DNA from: Hyperoodon ampullatus
Lineage: Eukaryota > Chordata > Mammalia > Artiodactyla > Ziphiidae
Direction: 5' to 3'
NCBI GenBank assembly: GCA_949752795.1
Contig: OX457060.1
Coordinates: 4,331,454 to 4,395,453, forward strand
DNA: 64,000 bases
Under the pieces are notes generated by a model that saw nothing but the letters and a program-made list of their open reading frames with translations, made no database searches and had not been told where the DNA came from. Positions 27,195 to 39,482 of this stretch are shown one piece after another; position 1 is the first letter of the stretch, and the number at the start of each line of letters is the position of its first letter. A program made the translations under genes and the position numbers.

Positions 27195-30100
27195 CTGCTT
27201 CCCACAGGCCCTCCCTCTCATTTTGAAAGAGACTTTGGAAGTGAGTCCTGTCTCTGGAAGGAAAACTGCTCTGGAAGTGGGGAACTGGGGCTAGGACGGC
27301 CTCTCCCTACCCTAGCGGTGCCTCATAAATCTTACACTGCCTCCCATCTGGGGCCTCGCTAACCCCATCTTTGTTGCTGTGTGAGCATCTTCTTCATTCA
27401 ATAGGGTCTATACATGATTAGGAACAGTCCTTTGAAAATAAGTAACTTTTCTATAGCAATAGAACCTGGAAAATAATTGAGGAAGAAGTAAGGGAAGAGG
27501 GCTTCCCTGGTGGCACAGTGGTTGAGAGTCCGCCTGCCGACACAGTGGACACGGGTTCGTGCCCCGGTCCGGGAAGATCCCACATGCCGCAGAGCGGCTG
27601 GGCCCGTGAGCCATGGCCGCTGAGCCTGCGCGTCCGGAACCTGTGCTCCGCAACGGGAGAGGCCACAACAGTGAGAGGCCCGCGAACCGTAAGGGAAGAA
27701 TCCAGATTGGTGACCAAATACGGCAGAGTGCAAATAATGGCCAGTGTGTAGAAGGGTGTGTGTGTGGGGAACCGCAGGAGCAGGGTCTGGATGCCGGGGG
27801 CGAGGAAGCAGCTGGTCACATGGTGAAGGGCTTTGACATAAAGCTTGATCAAGTCTGTAGAGGAGGGTCACAGAAGAGGAGAGGGTCTAGGCCAGGTCTG
27901 TCTTACAGAACAATCACTCTGGCTGTGGTGTGAAAAGTGAACTGGAGTAGGACAAGCCTTCATGGCAGGTGAGCGGTGAGGACGGGGTTGTAACACTCCA
28001 GCTGAGCCAAGGTGGGTCCTGATCCCAGAAGTGGGGAAGGGACGGGAAGAAGAGGACAAATTCTAGAGACATTGCTGAGTTAGAAAGGACAGCGCTTGGG
28101 TACCAGTTACTGGGAGACAGAGTGGGGGGGGATAATGATGGCGTCCATCTTCCAGATGGGGTTAGTGGGAGTGTCACCCAAGGAAGAGAACCCAGGAGGA
28201 GCGACTGGTCTGAGGAATAAGAGCTGCTGCTGGCTTTGGGCTCTTTGAGATTGAGATTCCTATAGGATATCATGCCACGGATGTCTGATTGGCAGTTGGA
28301 AATCAGGCCCTGGGGCTCAGACAGGTCAAGGTCAGACACACAACACAAAATTAATAGCTAGTGGCTTGAGAGCAGGTGAGATGTCCAGGGACAAGACATA
28401 AGGACAAAGAGAACCCAGGGTAGGCTCCTGGGAAACCGTAGGTTTAAAAAGAGGGTAGAGGGAAAGGCACTAGTAGGTGCCGGGCGGGGAGAGGGTCATG
28501 GAGGGGAGAGCGGATGAGCTGCTGCTGGGCCTGAAGGAGGCCCCTAAAATGGGTCCTTGAGAAAGTGGCTTCATGGAGCCGTGGTGATGGTGGACAGGCT
28601 GCCAGCTGGAGGGTTGAATGGAGGCGGAAGGGGCAGGGCAGGTGTGGATGATAACGTGACCAGTTGGGACATGCAGGAAAGGCAAGGGAAGGGCCTGCGG
28701 TGACCTGTTTTCTTGGTGTGGCAGGTGACCCTCTGCTGGGAGTGAGGACAAAGGAAGGTTTGGGGCAGCATCTACAGTAATGGAATGAGTCAAAGGTTAC
28801 TGAGGAGTATATGAGATTGGGTAGAAATTAGGACGGTTAGAAAGTGAGGGAGTCCGCGCTCGAAGGGGCTGAGGAAGGTGACTTTGAAGGGGAAGTTGGC
28901 CCTCTAGAGTCAGGCAGGTGGGGATGAAATCCCAGCGCCGCCCCTTGAGTCCTCATCTGTAAGAAGGGCAACAGTTTGCCTCACTGGGTAGGTGTGGACA
29001 AGATGAAAAGTGCAAAGGCTCAGGGCGGTGCTGTCTTATCACAGCACTCAGCTATTAGTAAATATTAATATTAATTACCCAAGGGGTGCCCGGAGTTGAG
29101 AGCCAGAGAGCAGAGGAAGGAGGGAAGAGCTGGGGGCAGCAGTGGGACCATTGGAATGGATACCAATAGGAATTTTGGTGCCGAATGTGGGCTCCTCTTC
29201 CCAGTCTCTTTCTCTAGGCACTGGGAGGATACAGTGGAGGCAGTGGGGTCCCATTGCAGGCCCTGGGGAAGCCTGAGGGGCGCTGGAGGGTAGTGCAGCT
29301 TTGCCTCTGCCTGCCATGCCTGGGCAGCACCCAGCACCACCTCCCTTTGGCTCCTGGAAGCACGGGCTCCAGCCAAGGTCATTGCTGGTGGCTGGCAGCT
29401 GTTGGAAAGGAAGGCACGGGGCATTTGGAGAGTGAGGGAGTGCCTACAAAGCTATGGGGGCGGGCGTGTGCAGTAGCAACTTGTGCTTGAGAAGGCCAAT
29501 ATAAACAGGAAAAGGGCCACTGCAGGAGGAGCTGAGGAAGGGAGTCTCTGTACCTGCTCCAGAAGCTGCTCCTGTGTGGTCCCTGTGCAGATGAAGTTAG
29601 CTGCAGAGCTGGGATGGAATCGAGACTCTCAAGGGCATTACGTCTGTTCTTTGGCCTTTGAAAAAGGCCACGCTGACTTCTCCCCAGACATATGAAAAAT
29701 CTTATTTTAAGGCTCTCTTGAAAAGGATCTCCTACTCTTAAAGGGGAGCCTGTTGAGAGCAGAGGTTCTTAACCTCAATTATATGAATTCATGTCACAGG
29801 GGAGCTTTAGAACCACTTATCTCCAGGGCCCAAGCCTAGAATCTGATTTAAACGATCTATGTGCATCCTGTTCATTGGGAGTTAAAAAACACCCCACAGC
29901 AGAGTCTAGAAACGTGGAAAGACATGGACTCAAATTCTGCCATTAATTGTGTGATTCTGGGAAAGTCACTCAACCTCTCTGAGGCTGTTACATTATCTGT
30001 ACGAAAAGAACAGTATTTACCTTCTTACGCTTGCTGGATGGATTAAATGAGATAAGTTTGTAGAGTACATAGGACAGAAGTTCCTGTCCCAACTTTGTCA

Positions 30101-33100
30101 AAAATTTCTCTGAACTGAAATGACATTAGGTCATTTTGCCTAATTCTATTCTCAACATAGATGGAGATCAGGGGATCCAATTCTAATCATGTTTGACTTA
30201 AAACTGGAGGAGTCAAACATCTCTCTCCCTACTGGAGGTGTTTCAGATGCAGTTCTAGTGGTGCTGTATGCTCATATGAAGCCTCTGAACTGGGTATGTT
30301 TTGCACAGTTGGTCCCTGACTTTCCAAGTCCTCATGTTCCTTTTCCAGGCAGCTCTTCAAATGCCAGGAAATACTTTGTTCTCTGAAAACTCCCTGCAGG
30401 AACTGCCTTTCTTTTGAGTGTCCACTGACCCCAGTGCAGGAGGATGTAGCCCAGAACACACTCTGCTAAACTTGCCAAGTCAAGGCCAGCAATTGCGGTG
30501 GCCCCTCTGGTCCTGCAGCACCTGGATCTGAGAGGCAAGTCTGGATCCATCATCAGTAACCAGGGACTAAAGATTGTCTGTGTGGGCCCTCTGTTCTTGG
30601 TCTCCTGATAGGAAAGTATCCATGGGGGCTGCTGGCCTCTCTGTTTGGGATCCAGTAATATGAAAGATGGTGCTTGTGCTTATGCTGTAAATTTCTAGAG
30701 CTGATTATTGGAATTTGTAAAACGCTCTGATTTTCCAACATCTTCCATTAAGGATATGAGATTGAAGAATCCTTGGACTGAGAATAGAGAGGCCAACCCA
30801 TCCATAGGCTGCTGATTTCCTGATGTTTGAGAGTTAGCAGCAGCCGATATATATAACTGATCTATGTGAATTGTAATAAGTTGTTGTCATTTGTTTTTTT
30901 CATTTGCTCATCATTCAAAAAGTGTCTACTGAGCACCTGCTGAGTACAGAAGAGGATCAGTGTACATGCCTCTGCACACTGCGAAGCCATATCCAAACCC
31001 CTCCCCTCCCATGAGCCTGACATGTTTCTACTGATGGCTTGGTCATGGTCTCCCTGGACAAAACTCAGTCCTGTCTGGGGCTGGCTTTGATTCTCTCCTT
31101 GTCTTGCCAACAGCCATCCTCACCCCACCTGGGATGGAGATCACCAAGGATGGCTTCCACCTGGTTATTAAGCTGGAAGACCTGGGGCCACAGTTTGAGT
31201 TCTTCGTGGCCTACTGGAAGAGAGAGCCTGGTGCCAAGGTGAGACTTCCACCCTTGGCCTTTGAGTTAGACTTTGGAGAAGCAGTCACAGACCTCCGAGA
31301 GCTGGATGAGGAAAGCCAGTCCCTGCAGTGCTTGCTGTCTGGGGTGGCCTGAGGATGAGCGGGCCTGGGTGAAGTGTGGGAAAGGAGAGATGGGCGTAGG
31401 TTGACAATCCCGGCAGCCTCTTCCTCAAAGGACTGCCTTGCTCCAACCCAGACCGTGGCTGGGAGCTGTCTCAGGCCACGTTTGCTAAAGTATGAGGGCT
31501 GCCTCCTTGCCCTAAACTCTGCCATAGTTGGATCCATGATACCTTTTCAATGCATTTCTTCTCCCTCATCAGCATGTCTTCTCAGCCATTCTCCCTGCTG
31601 TTTACAGGCGGCAGACCAGGGTGTTCCAGATCAACTGGATGATTTCAAAAGCATATGAGGCTGGCACAAGGCTCTCGAGGGTGTGTATCTGGGCAGGGTG
31701 CAGAAGTCGGGGCAGAGAGTCAGGAGCTGGCTGATAAACAACCCTAATTCTGAGCCAGTGGGCCACCCGGAATGCCTAGATGGGGCGCTGCCCTACCCTG
31801 TGGGATGGGTGCTGCGGGCTAGGCTGGGTGGGACGTCAGCTCTCCCAGAGGGAGTGGCCAAGCATCCTGCAGCCACAGCAGCAGAAAGGATGGAGCTTGG
31901 GCAGACCTGTGGAGGCCCAGTCCAAGCTGAAATGGTGACAAGGCCCACTCGAGTCAGCACAAGGAAAAACAGGCTCTGTCACAGGGATTAATATGGTGCT
32001 ATACGGGGCTCTCACAGACTCCATGATCGGAGCAGGCGCAGAGCCAGGCTGCAGCACAGCCTCACTTGCCCAGGCCCCGTCTGTGGGGTCCCTGACTCCC
32101 TCCAGCGGGTCCTCTCTATTGCACTCTTTCCGTGGTCCTCTCCCCAGCTTGCTCGCAGGCCCTGATCCCTCACCACTCCTTCCTGCACATGCCTATGGCT
32201 GTGCCTTACCAGGCCCGGCTCCTCCTCGCCATGTCCTCTCCCCTTGGTCCCTGCTTCTAGCTGCAGGTATCAGTTCCCCAAGATCAGTTCCTAGCAGAGG
32301 AAATCTGACTGGTACTGCTTGTCTTATCAGGCCAAGCTTAGGGGTCGCCGGTTGCTGGCTGGCCTCTGATAGACCCTTTTCAGGCCAAGGGTACCCCTGA
32401 CCTAATGCCAGTGTCTGAGGGACAGGTCATGTGCCCTACCACCCACTCAACGGGGACCGTGGGCTGGGTAGCTTCCCCTGGAAGGTGGTATGTGTAGGTG
32501 GAACAGGGAACAGCCATGGTTTCCAGCATTTATTCCTGCTGGGTCAGGGCCCAGTGGTAGGAGGTGGCATTGCCAGGCGGAGGGAGTCGTGTGGGGGACT
32601 GATCAGGGCCTGGGCTGGCCGGGAGCACGCAGATCCCTAGGATTCTTCGGGAGGTGCAGAGCTGGTGCTGGGAGAGGAGCACGTGCCCTGAGCCACCTGG
32701 GCCTGGCCCAGACAAGTCTCCACAGGTTCAGACGCGGAGCACAGCCCTCAGGGGGTGAGTGGGGGTGGAGGGGCGTGCAGATGGATGGACAGACAGCGGA
32801 TGGATGCAAGTGTGAGGAGGCACTGCCCACAGGCTCCAGTGTTCCTGTGCACTGATCCCCGTGGCAGCAGTGGCCCGGCCAAGCCCCCAGTCAGATTTCT
32901 GACCTTCAGGTCTCTGTCCACATATTACCCTATCAGAGAGGTCTTCCCTAATCACTAGTCTGGTGCCTCCTCATCACTCTCTACCTCTTTGTCCTGCTTC
33001 ATTTTTCTTCATAACCCTCATCACCACCTGATGTGTGTTATATATGGTCTGTCTTACCCCACATAAGCTCCACGAGAGCAGGAACTTCGTTTTGTTCAGT

Positions 33101-36100
33101 GCTGTGTCCCTGTTTTGTTCAGTGCTTACACCAGTGCCTGGCACACAGTAGGTGCTAAATAAATAAATATTTAAGAATGAATGAATGAGTAAATGAATGA
33201 ATGAGAGGAACATTCTGTATGCATCCTGGAAAGGAAATATTTACAGCTTCCCTTCCCTCCTTCTCCCTCTTTTGTGTCCTGCTTCCCCCAGAGTGTAACT
33301 GTTTTCTGTTTTCCTAAAGGAACACGTCAAGATGGTGAGGCACGGGGGCATTCCGGTGCACCTGGAAACCATGGAGCCAGGGGCTGCACACTGCGTGAAG
33401 GTCCGGACATTTGTGAAGGCCATCGGGAGGCACAGTGCCTTCAGCCAGACAGAATGTGTCAAGGTGCAAGGTAAGGCCGCCTGTCTGCCCCTCCTGGGGG
33501 ATGCTCGTTGCTTCCTGCTTCCTCTGGTTCTGAGTATCCCCTCGGTTTCCCCGACCTGCTCCCCCAGGCTGGGTAGATCCTGTGGTGAAATTGTTCTGCG
33601 TTCTAATCCCCCCCGAGGAGTCCACCCTGGGGCTGGGCAGGGGTCACTTGGCAGCTGTCTAGAACACTTTTCCCTGAAAGCTCCCGAGGCCTGAGGCCAG
33701 ACGTTGCAAGGCTGGTTGACCCGGTGGCAGCTGCCTGTGTATCAGAGGGGGGTGCAGGTGAGGCAACCGGGGTTTGAGCGTCGGACCTCGTGTGGACGTA
33801 GCCCACCGTGTAGCACGGCCGCGCTCAGCTGGGAGGGGCCTTATGGAAAGTCTGTAGAATCCTCTTGTTTGACTTAATTTTTTCCCTTGAATTTTTTATG
33901 GTTTAAAAGCCTGCAGTGAAAAGAAATAAAACAAAACCCCATATCCCATGATTCTGCCACACAAACACCACGAGTGACATTTGTGTATAACTTTTTAGTT
34001 TTTAAAAAATTATCAGGCTTCCCTGGTGGCGCAGTGGTTGAGAGTCCGCCTGCCGATGCAGGGGACACGGGTTCATGCCCTGGTCCGGGAGGATCCCACA
34101 TGCCGCGGAGCGGCTGGGCCCGTGAGCCATGGCCGCTGAGCCTGCGCCTCTGGAGCCTGTGCTCCGCAACGGGAGAGGCCACAACAGTGAGAGGCCTGCA
34201 TACCGCAAAAAAAAAAAAAAAAAAAAAATTATCATTTTGTGGGCTTCCCTGGTGGCACAGTGGTTGAGAATCTGCCTGCCAATGCAGGGGACACGGGTTC
34301 GAGCCCTGGTCTGGGAAGATCCCACATGCCGCGGAGCAACTGGGCCCATGAGCCACAACTACTGAGCCTGTGCATCTGGAGCTTGTGCTCCGCAACAAGA
34401 GAGGCCGCGACAGTGAGAGGCCCGCGCACAGCGATGAAGAGTGGCCCCCGCTTGCTGCAACTACAGAAAGCCCTCGCACAGAAACTTAGACCCAACACAG
34501 CCAAAAAAACCAAAAATTATCATTTTGAATATTTGGTACATTTATATAGTTCAAAAAATATGATAAGGTACGTGTGGAACCGCCTTCCTCCTCCTCTTCC
34601 TCATCCGTGTAATTCCTACCCCTCCCCCAGAGGTATTAGCTTTTTGTATATCCTTCTAAAGACTTCTCAATACATTTACAAGTAAATGGGATATACTTTT
34701 ATATATTTCCCTTCCTTTTAGCACAAACGTTAGCACACTCCATGCACTGTTCTGGATCTTGTCTTTTTCACTTGACATATCTTGTAGATCTTTCCATATC
34801 TAAAAAGAACTTTTTCATCCTTCTTTGTAGCTACATAGTATTCCACTGTATGTGTATATAACTAATTTAACTAGCTCCCTATTGATGGGTATTTCGTTTT
34901 TTTCTCCCAATATTTTGCTATTACAGCCAATGCTTTCATTAATTACCTTGGGCATAGATCATTTGCTGGTATATTTGAAGGATAAATTCCTGGAAGTAGA
35001 GTTGCTGGGTCAAAGGCATACACACTTGAATTTTGACTGCTGTTTCCAAATTGCCCTCTAAAGGGCTGTTAGCCTTTGTGTAGACACGTGTTGTTGTTGA
35101 ATTATATATACACTTTGACTCTGCTTTTTCACAAATATCACATCCATAACATTTTCCATGTAGATTTTCTGATTACCATTTTATACTACTTTTGGGGGGT
35201 CTTTATTTATTTTTTAATTGAAGTATAGTTGCTTTACAATGTTGTGTTAGTTTCAGGTGTTCAGCAAAGCGATTCAGTTATACATATATATGTATATAAA
35301 TCTATTCTTTTTCAGATTCTTTTCCATTATAGGTTATTACAAGATACTGAATATAGTTCCCTGTGCTATACAGTAGGTCCTTGTTGGTTATCTGTTTTAT
35401 ATATAGTAGTGTGTATATGTTAATCCCAAGCTCCTAATTTATCCCTCCCACAGACCCTCATTTTATACGACTTTTTCTTTTTTTTTTTTTCGGTACGTGG
35501 GCTTCTCACTGTTGTGGCCTCTCCCATTGAGGAGCACAGGCTCCGGACGCGCAGGCTCAGCGGCCATGGCTCACGGGCCCAGCTGCTCCGCAGCATGTGG
35601 GATCTTCCCGGACCGGGGCACTAACCCGTGTCCCCTGCATCGGCAGGCGGACTCTCAACCACTGCGCCACCAGGGAAGCCCTATACTACTTTTTAAAACC
35701 ATGTAAGTCAAGCTTGTTAAAAAATTCGAACAACACAGAAGTATATAAAGTAAGAAGTACACGTTCTCCATTCTCCCCACGCCACTCAGGAGGTTTCCTT
35801 TGGCAAGTCTGGCATTTAATCCTCCAGTCATCGTGTGATGCCAGTACTCAGAGGCACAACTGGGACTTTACTGTGCTTACTGCTTTGTACCTTGCTCACC
35901 TTCAGTGGGTATTGCTATCGTGAACACCTGTTCATGTCAGTGCCTATAGATCTACCTCATTGTTTAAGAACATGCATAACAAGCCAATATACGGTTGTGC
36001 CAAAGTATACGTAACCATCCCCCATAAATAGGTATATTCTGTGCTTTCCAGCCTTTTGCCACTACAACCCGTGATGCAGCGAACAAGTTTGTATATATCC

Positions 36101-39100
36101 TAATTCTCATTTTAATACCTGAACTCCTGAACTGCCATGATGATATCCCATGATGTATTAAATCATCCTCCATTTGGGGTACTTAGATCATTGCCATCTG
36201 CTTTTTTTTTGCGGTACGGGGGTCTCCCACCGTCGTGGCCTCTCCCGTTGCAGAGCACAGGCTCCGGACGCGCAGGCCCAGCAGCCATGGCCCACGGGCC
36301 TAGCCGCTCCGCGGCATGTGGGATCCTCCCGGACTGGGGCACGAACCCACGTCCCCTGCATCGGCAGGTGGACTCCCAGCCACTGCGCCACCAGGGAAGC
36401 CCCTGCCATCTGCTTTTGAAGATGATGTTCATTCACTGATTCATTCATTCATTCAGTGAATAATTACTGAGCACCGACTATGTGCCACCTGCTGGCCCCG
36501 TCACTGGGATACAGCAGGGAAGTCCCTGCCCTCACCAAGCTTACCTTCTAGATGGGGAGACAGACTACAAGGCAGTAAACAAATGAGATGGTTTCCCTTG
36601 GTGGTACGTGCTATGAGAAAGCACACCAGAGAGTGCTGGGGTGGCGGAAGGGGCAGGGGTGCTGCTTTGGGCAGAGAGGGGGGCTGGTTATGTGAGGCTG
36701 TTGCTCTAATAAAGATGTTGCTGTGAACTGCTTTCTGCATATGTTTCCTTCCTTGGAATTATTCTTTGGAATCCACTCACAGGAGTGGATGAAAGAGTAT
36801 GAACATCTGTGTATCTCTTGATGTGTACTGTCAACATATTTTCCAAAATCATTGATACAAACTGTGGGGACCCCAGCCATCTGGAAGAGCCCACCAGCTT
36901 CTCTGCAGCTGCGTCGGCTGTGGCACCCTTCACATCCTGGGTGAGCAGTCCAGCCCAGAGGGGCTAAACGAATAGGACAGTGGGATGGGAAAGTAACCCA
37001 TCCCCCTTTCCGCATCTCCAGACATTCAGACTTGGCACTTTCTGATACATCACTTAGTAGAATTTGGAGCCAGCCCTACCTGCGTGACCTGGGGTAAGTC
37101 ACTTAACCCTCGCAGGGGCTTGATATATGAGTTATTATGTGACTGTGTTCTGAATTCAGCATTTTCCTCCATCATACGAATCAATGCCAAGAGTAAATTG
37201 TGAAATACTCTTTGTTTTCAGTTACTGCCCAGCTCCCTTCTGGGCTGTTCTCTTTTGGTGCCTCCCCCTCATCCTGCCCGGGGCCTGGCCCTCTGCCTTC
37301 TTCCTGGCAGTGGCTCAGAGGTACGTGCAAACACAGCTAGTGGCTTAACAGATGATGCTCCTCCCTTTCCCTTCCCAAGAAAAAGATCGTAATCTTCCTT
37401 GGCTTTCTGGAAACCAATCTGGATTCTAGAAAATTGGTTTTAATGGTGGTCATTTTGGTCACTAGGGCACACATCAGATGTCAGGGTGTTGGCATCTGCT
37501 CTCTTGGCCAGTGTGCAGAGCCAGATTCAGGAAAGTGAGAAAGGCCCAGGATTGTCTCCTAAGCCGGTTCCTGTCTTTCCGTTTCCAGGAGAGACCCTGC
37601 CGCTGGCACTGGCTCTGCTCTCGTTTGTGGGCTTCATGCTGATCCTCGTGGTTGTACCACTCTCCATCTGGAAAATGGGCCGGCTGCTCCAGCACTCCTG
37701 TTGCCCCGTGGTGATGCTCCCCAACACCTTGGTAACTGTTCTTTTTCCTTTCAGCATGACGCTGACCCGATGTAGTCTGGGCCTCAGTGGGGCAGGGACA
37801 CACGTTTCGTGGGTTTGCAAGCATTTGCACAAAGAGGGGAGAAGAGTACTTACAGGACTTCCCTCCTAGTCAGAGGGGCCGGGAGACCTCCCTTCACCGG
37901 GCGGGGGGTGGCCTTCCCCAGGCTCCCATTAGGCAGAGGCTCCTTGCCCCCAGGTCCTGGCACGGCCAAGGCAGCAGGTGTGTAGCCCAGCCCAGGAGGC
38001 TCTGCATTCCAGGCGTCATGCATAGTCTTACCCTGGGGACTGGCCTACCGAGCCTTCTTACCTCCCTCCCATCATTGTAACAGCAGCTGCATCCAGAAAT
38101 ATGTTCCAACACAACATAGTCAGTTCATACGCCAAGAGCCTCATGGGTCCTCAGGGTGAAGCGCACGTGTGTGAAAGTAGGGCATGTGGAGTCTGCTTTG
38201 CCTTTGGCTGGGGGCAGGGGGACTACCTGGACCTGTGACTACCCAAGGTGAGGGATCCCAACTCCTCACAAGCCAGGGTTCTTATCTTACTCCTGAGGTC
38301 GCTGGGCCATAGATCTGAGTGTCTCCAGTGGGGACAGGCCCTGTGTGCTGTGCCAGGGTCGGGGAAAAGCAAAAGCAGGCCTCCAGAGCTCCCCACACGT
38401 TGCATCTGTCTGCTTCCTGTGCACCGTAGCCCCCCACCTCCGCCCCAGACCTCAAGCCACCGAGCAGTGCAACAGAACACAACAAAATAATAACAAACAA
38501 AAGCAAACCCATCCCTGTCCCCTCAGGGATATCTCACCCTTCTGTCCTGGGAGGACGGGGTTAGCGGTCAGCTTCTCAGAAGCAACTAGAGCCAGAACTG
38601 CCTGCAAGCTATACATTCCTGTAGTTCCTTATCAGCCAGGAGTCACCCTGGAAGGAGTCCCTCTTGTGACATCACAGGGCCCTGAGAGCACAAGCCATGC
38701 TCCCCCATCACAGGAAGACTAACCCTCCCTGCAGTCCAGTCCTCAGGACACCCCACACGCCCCACCATATGATCCTAGTGTCAGCTCTCTTTCTTTCCAG
38801 GAGTTTAGGGAGTCATGACTCCAGGGGACACTGGCCCAGAATTAAGCACCAGGCACCGTTCTAGGCTTTACGGATATTTGCTCATTTCATTTGCCTCTTT
38901 TCATAATGCTTACCAACCAGTGTTCTTTACATCGGTTCCCCCACCAGCCCTCCGGATGATTAAGAGGTTTACTGCTAAACATAAAGGCAGTGGGATGTGT
39001 CAAACACAGGGGACAGGGCTGGCCTGCATCCCCTTCAGCAAGAACTTGAGGGGCTCAGAGTGCCCTGAAGCACAAAAGGATGTGTATTCTGCTGTTGTTG

Positions 39101-39444
39101 GGTGGTGTTTTATAAATATCAGTTGTGCCAAAATGTTTAATACTGTTCAGCTCATCTTTGTCCTCACTGATTTTGTTGGTATAGTTCTATTAGTTATTGA
39201 GAGAGAGACAACAAAATCTCTAACTATGAGTGTAGATGTGTCTGTTTCTCCTTTCATGTCAATTTTTCCTTCATGTGTTTTGAAATTTGTTTTAGGTGCA
39301 TACATATTTATGATTGATAGATCTTCCTGAATAATTGAGTCTTTTATCATCATGAAATGTCCCTCTTTATCTCTGGCAGTATTCTTATCCTGATATCAAT
39401 ATAGCCCTTTTTGGTTTACTGTTTGTAGGGTGTATCTTCTTCCA

Positions 39445-39482
<38 letters not shown>

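Noticed and set aside
33874..34479. 201-codon minus-strand frame
   Set aside because: It spans the nested SINE pair in antisense; the repeated [16 protein letters not shown] string is SINE-derived.
38815..39330. 171-codon + strand frame
   Set aside because: The second half is the antisense of L1 endonuclease-region sequence; the first half has no support.
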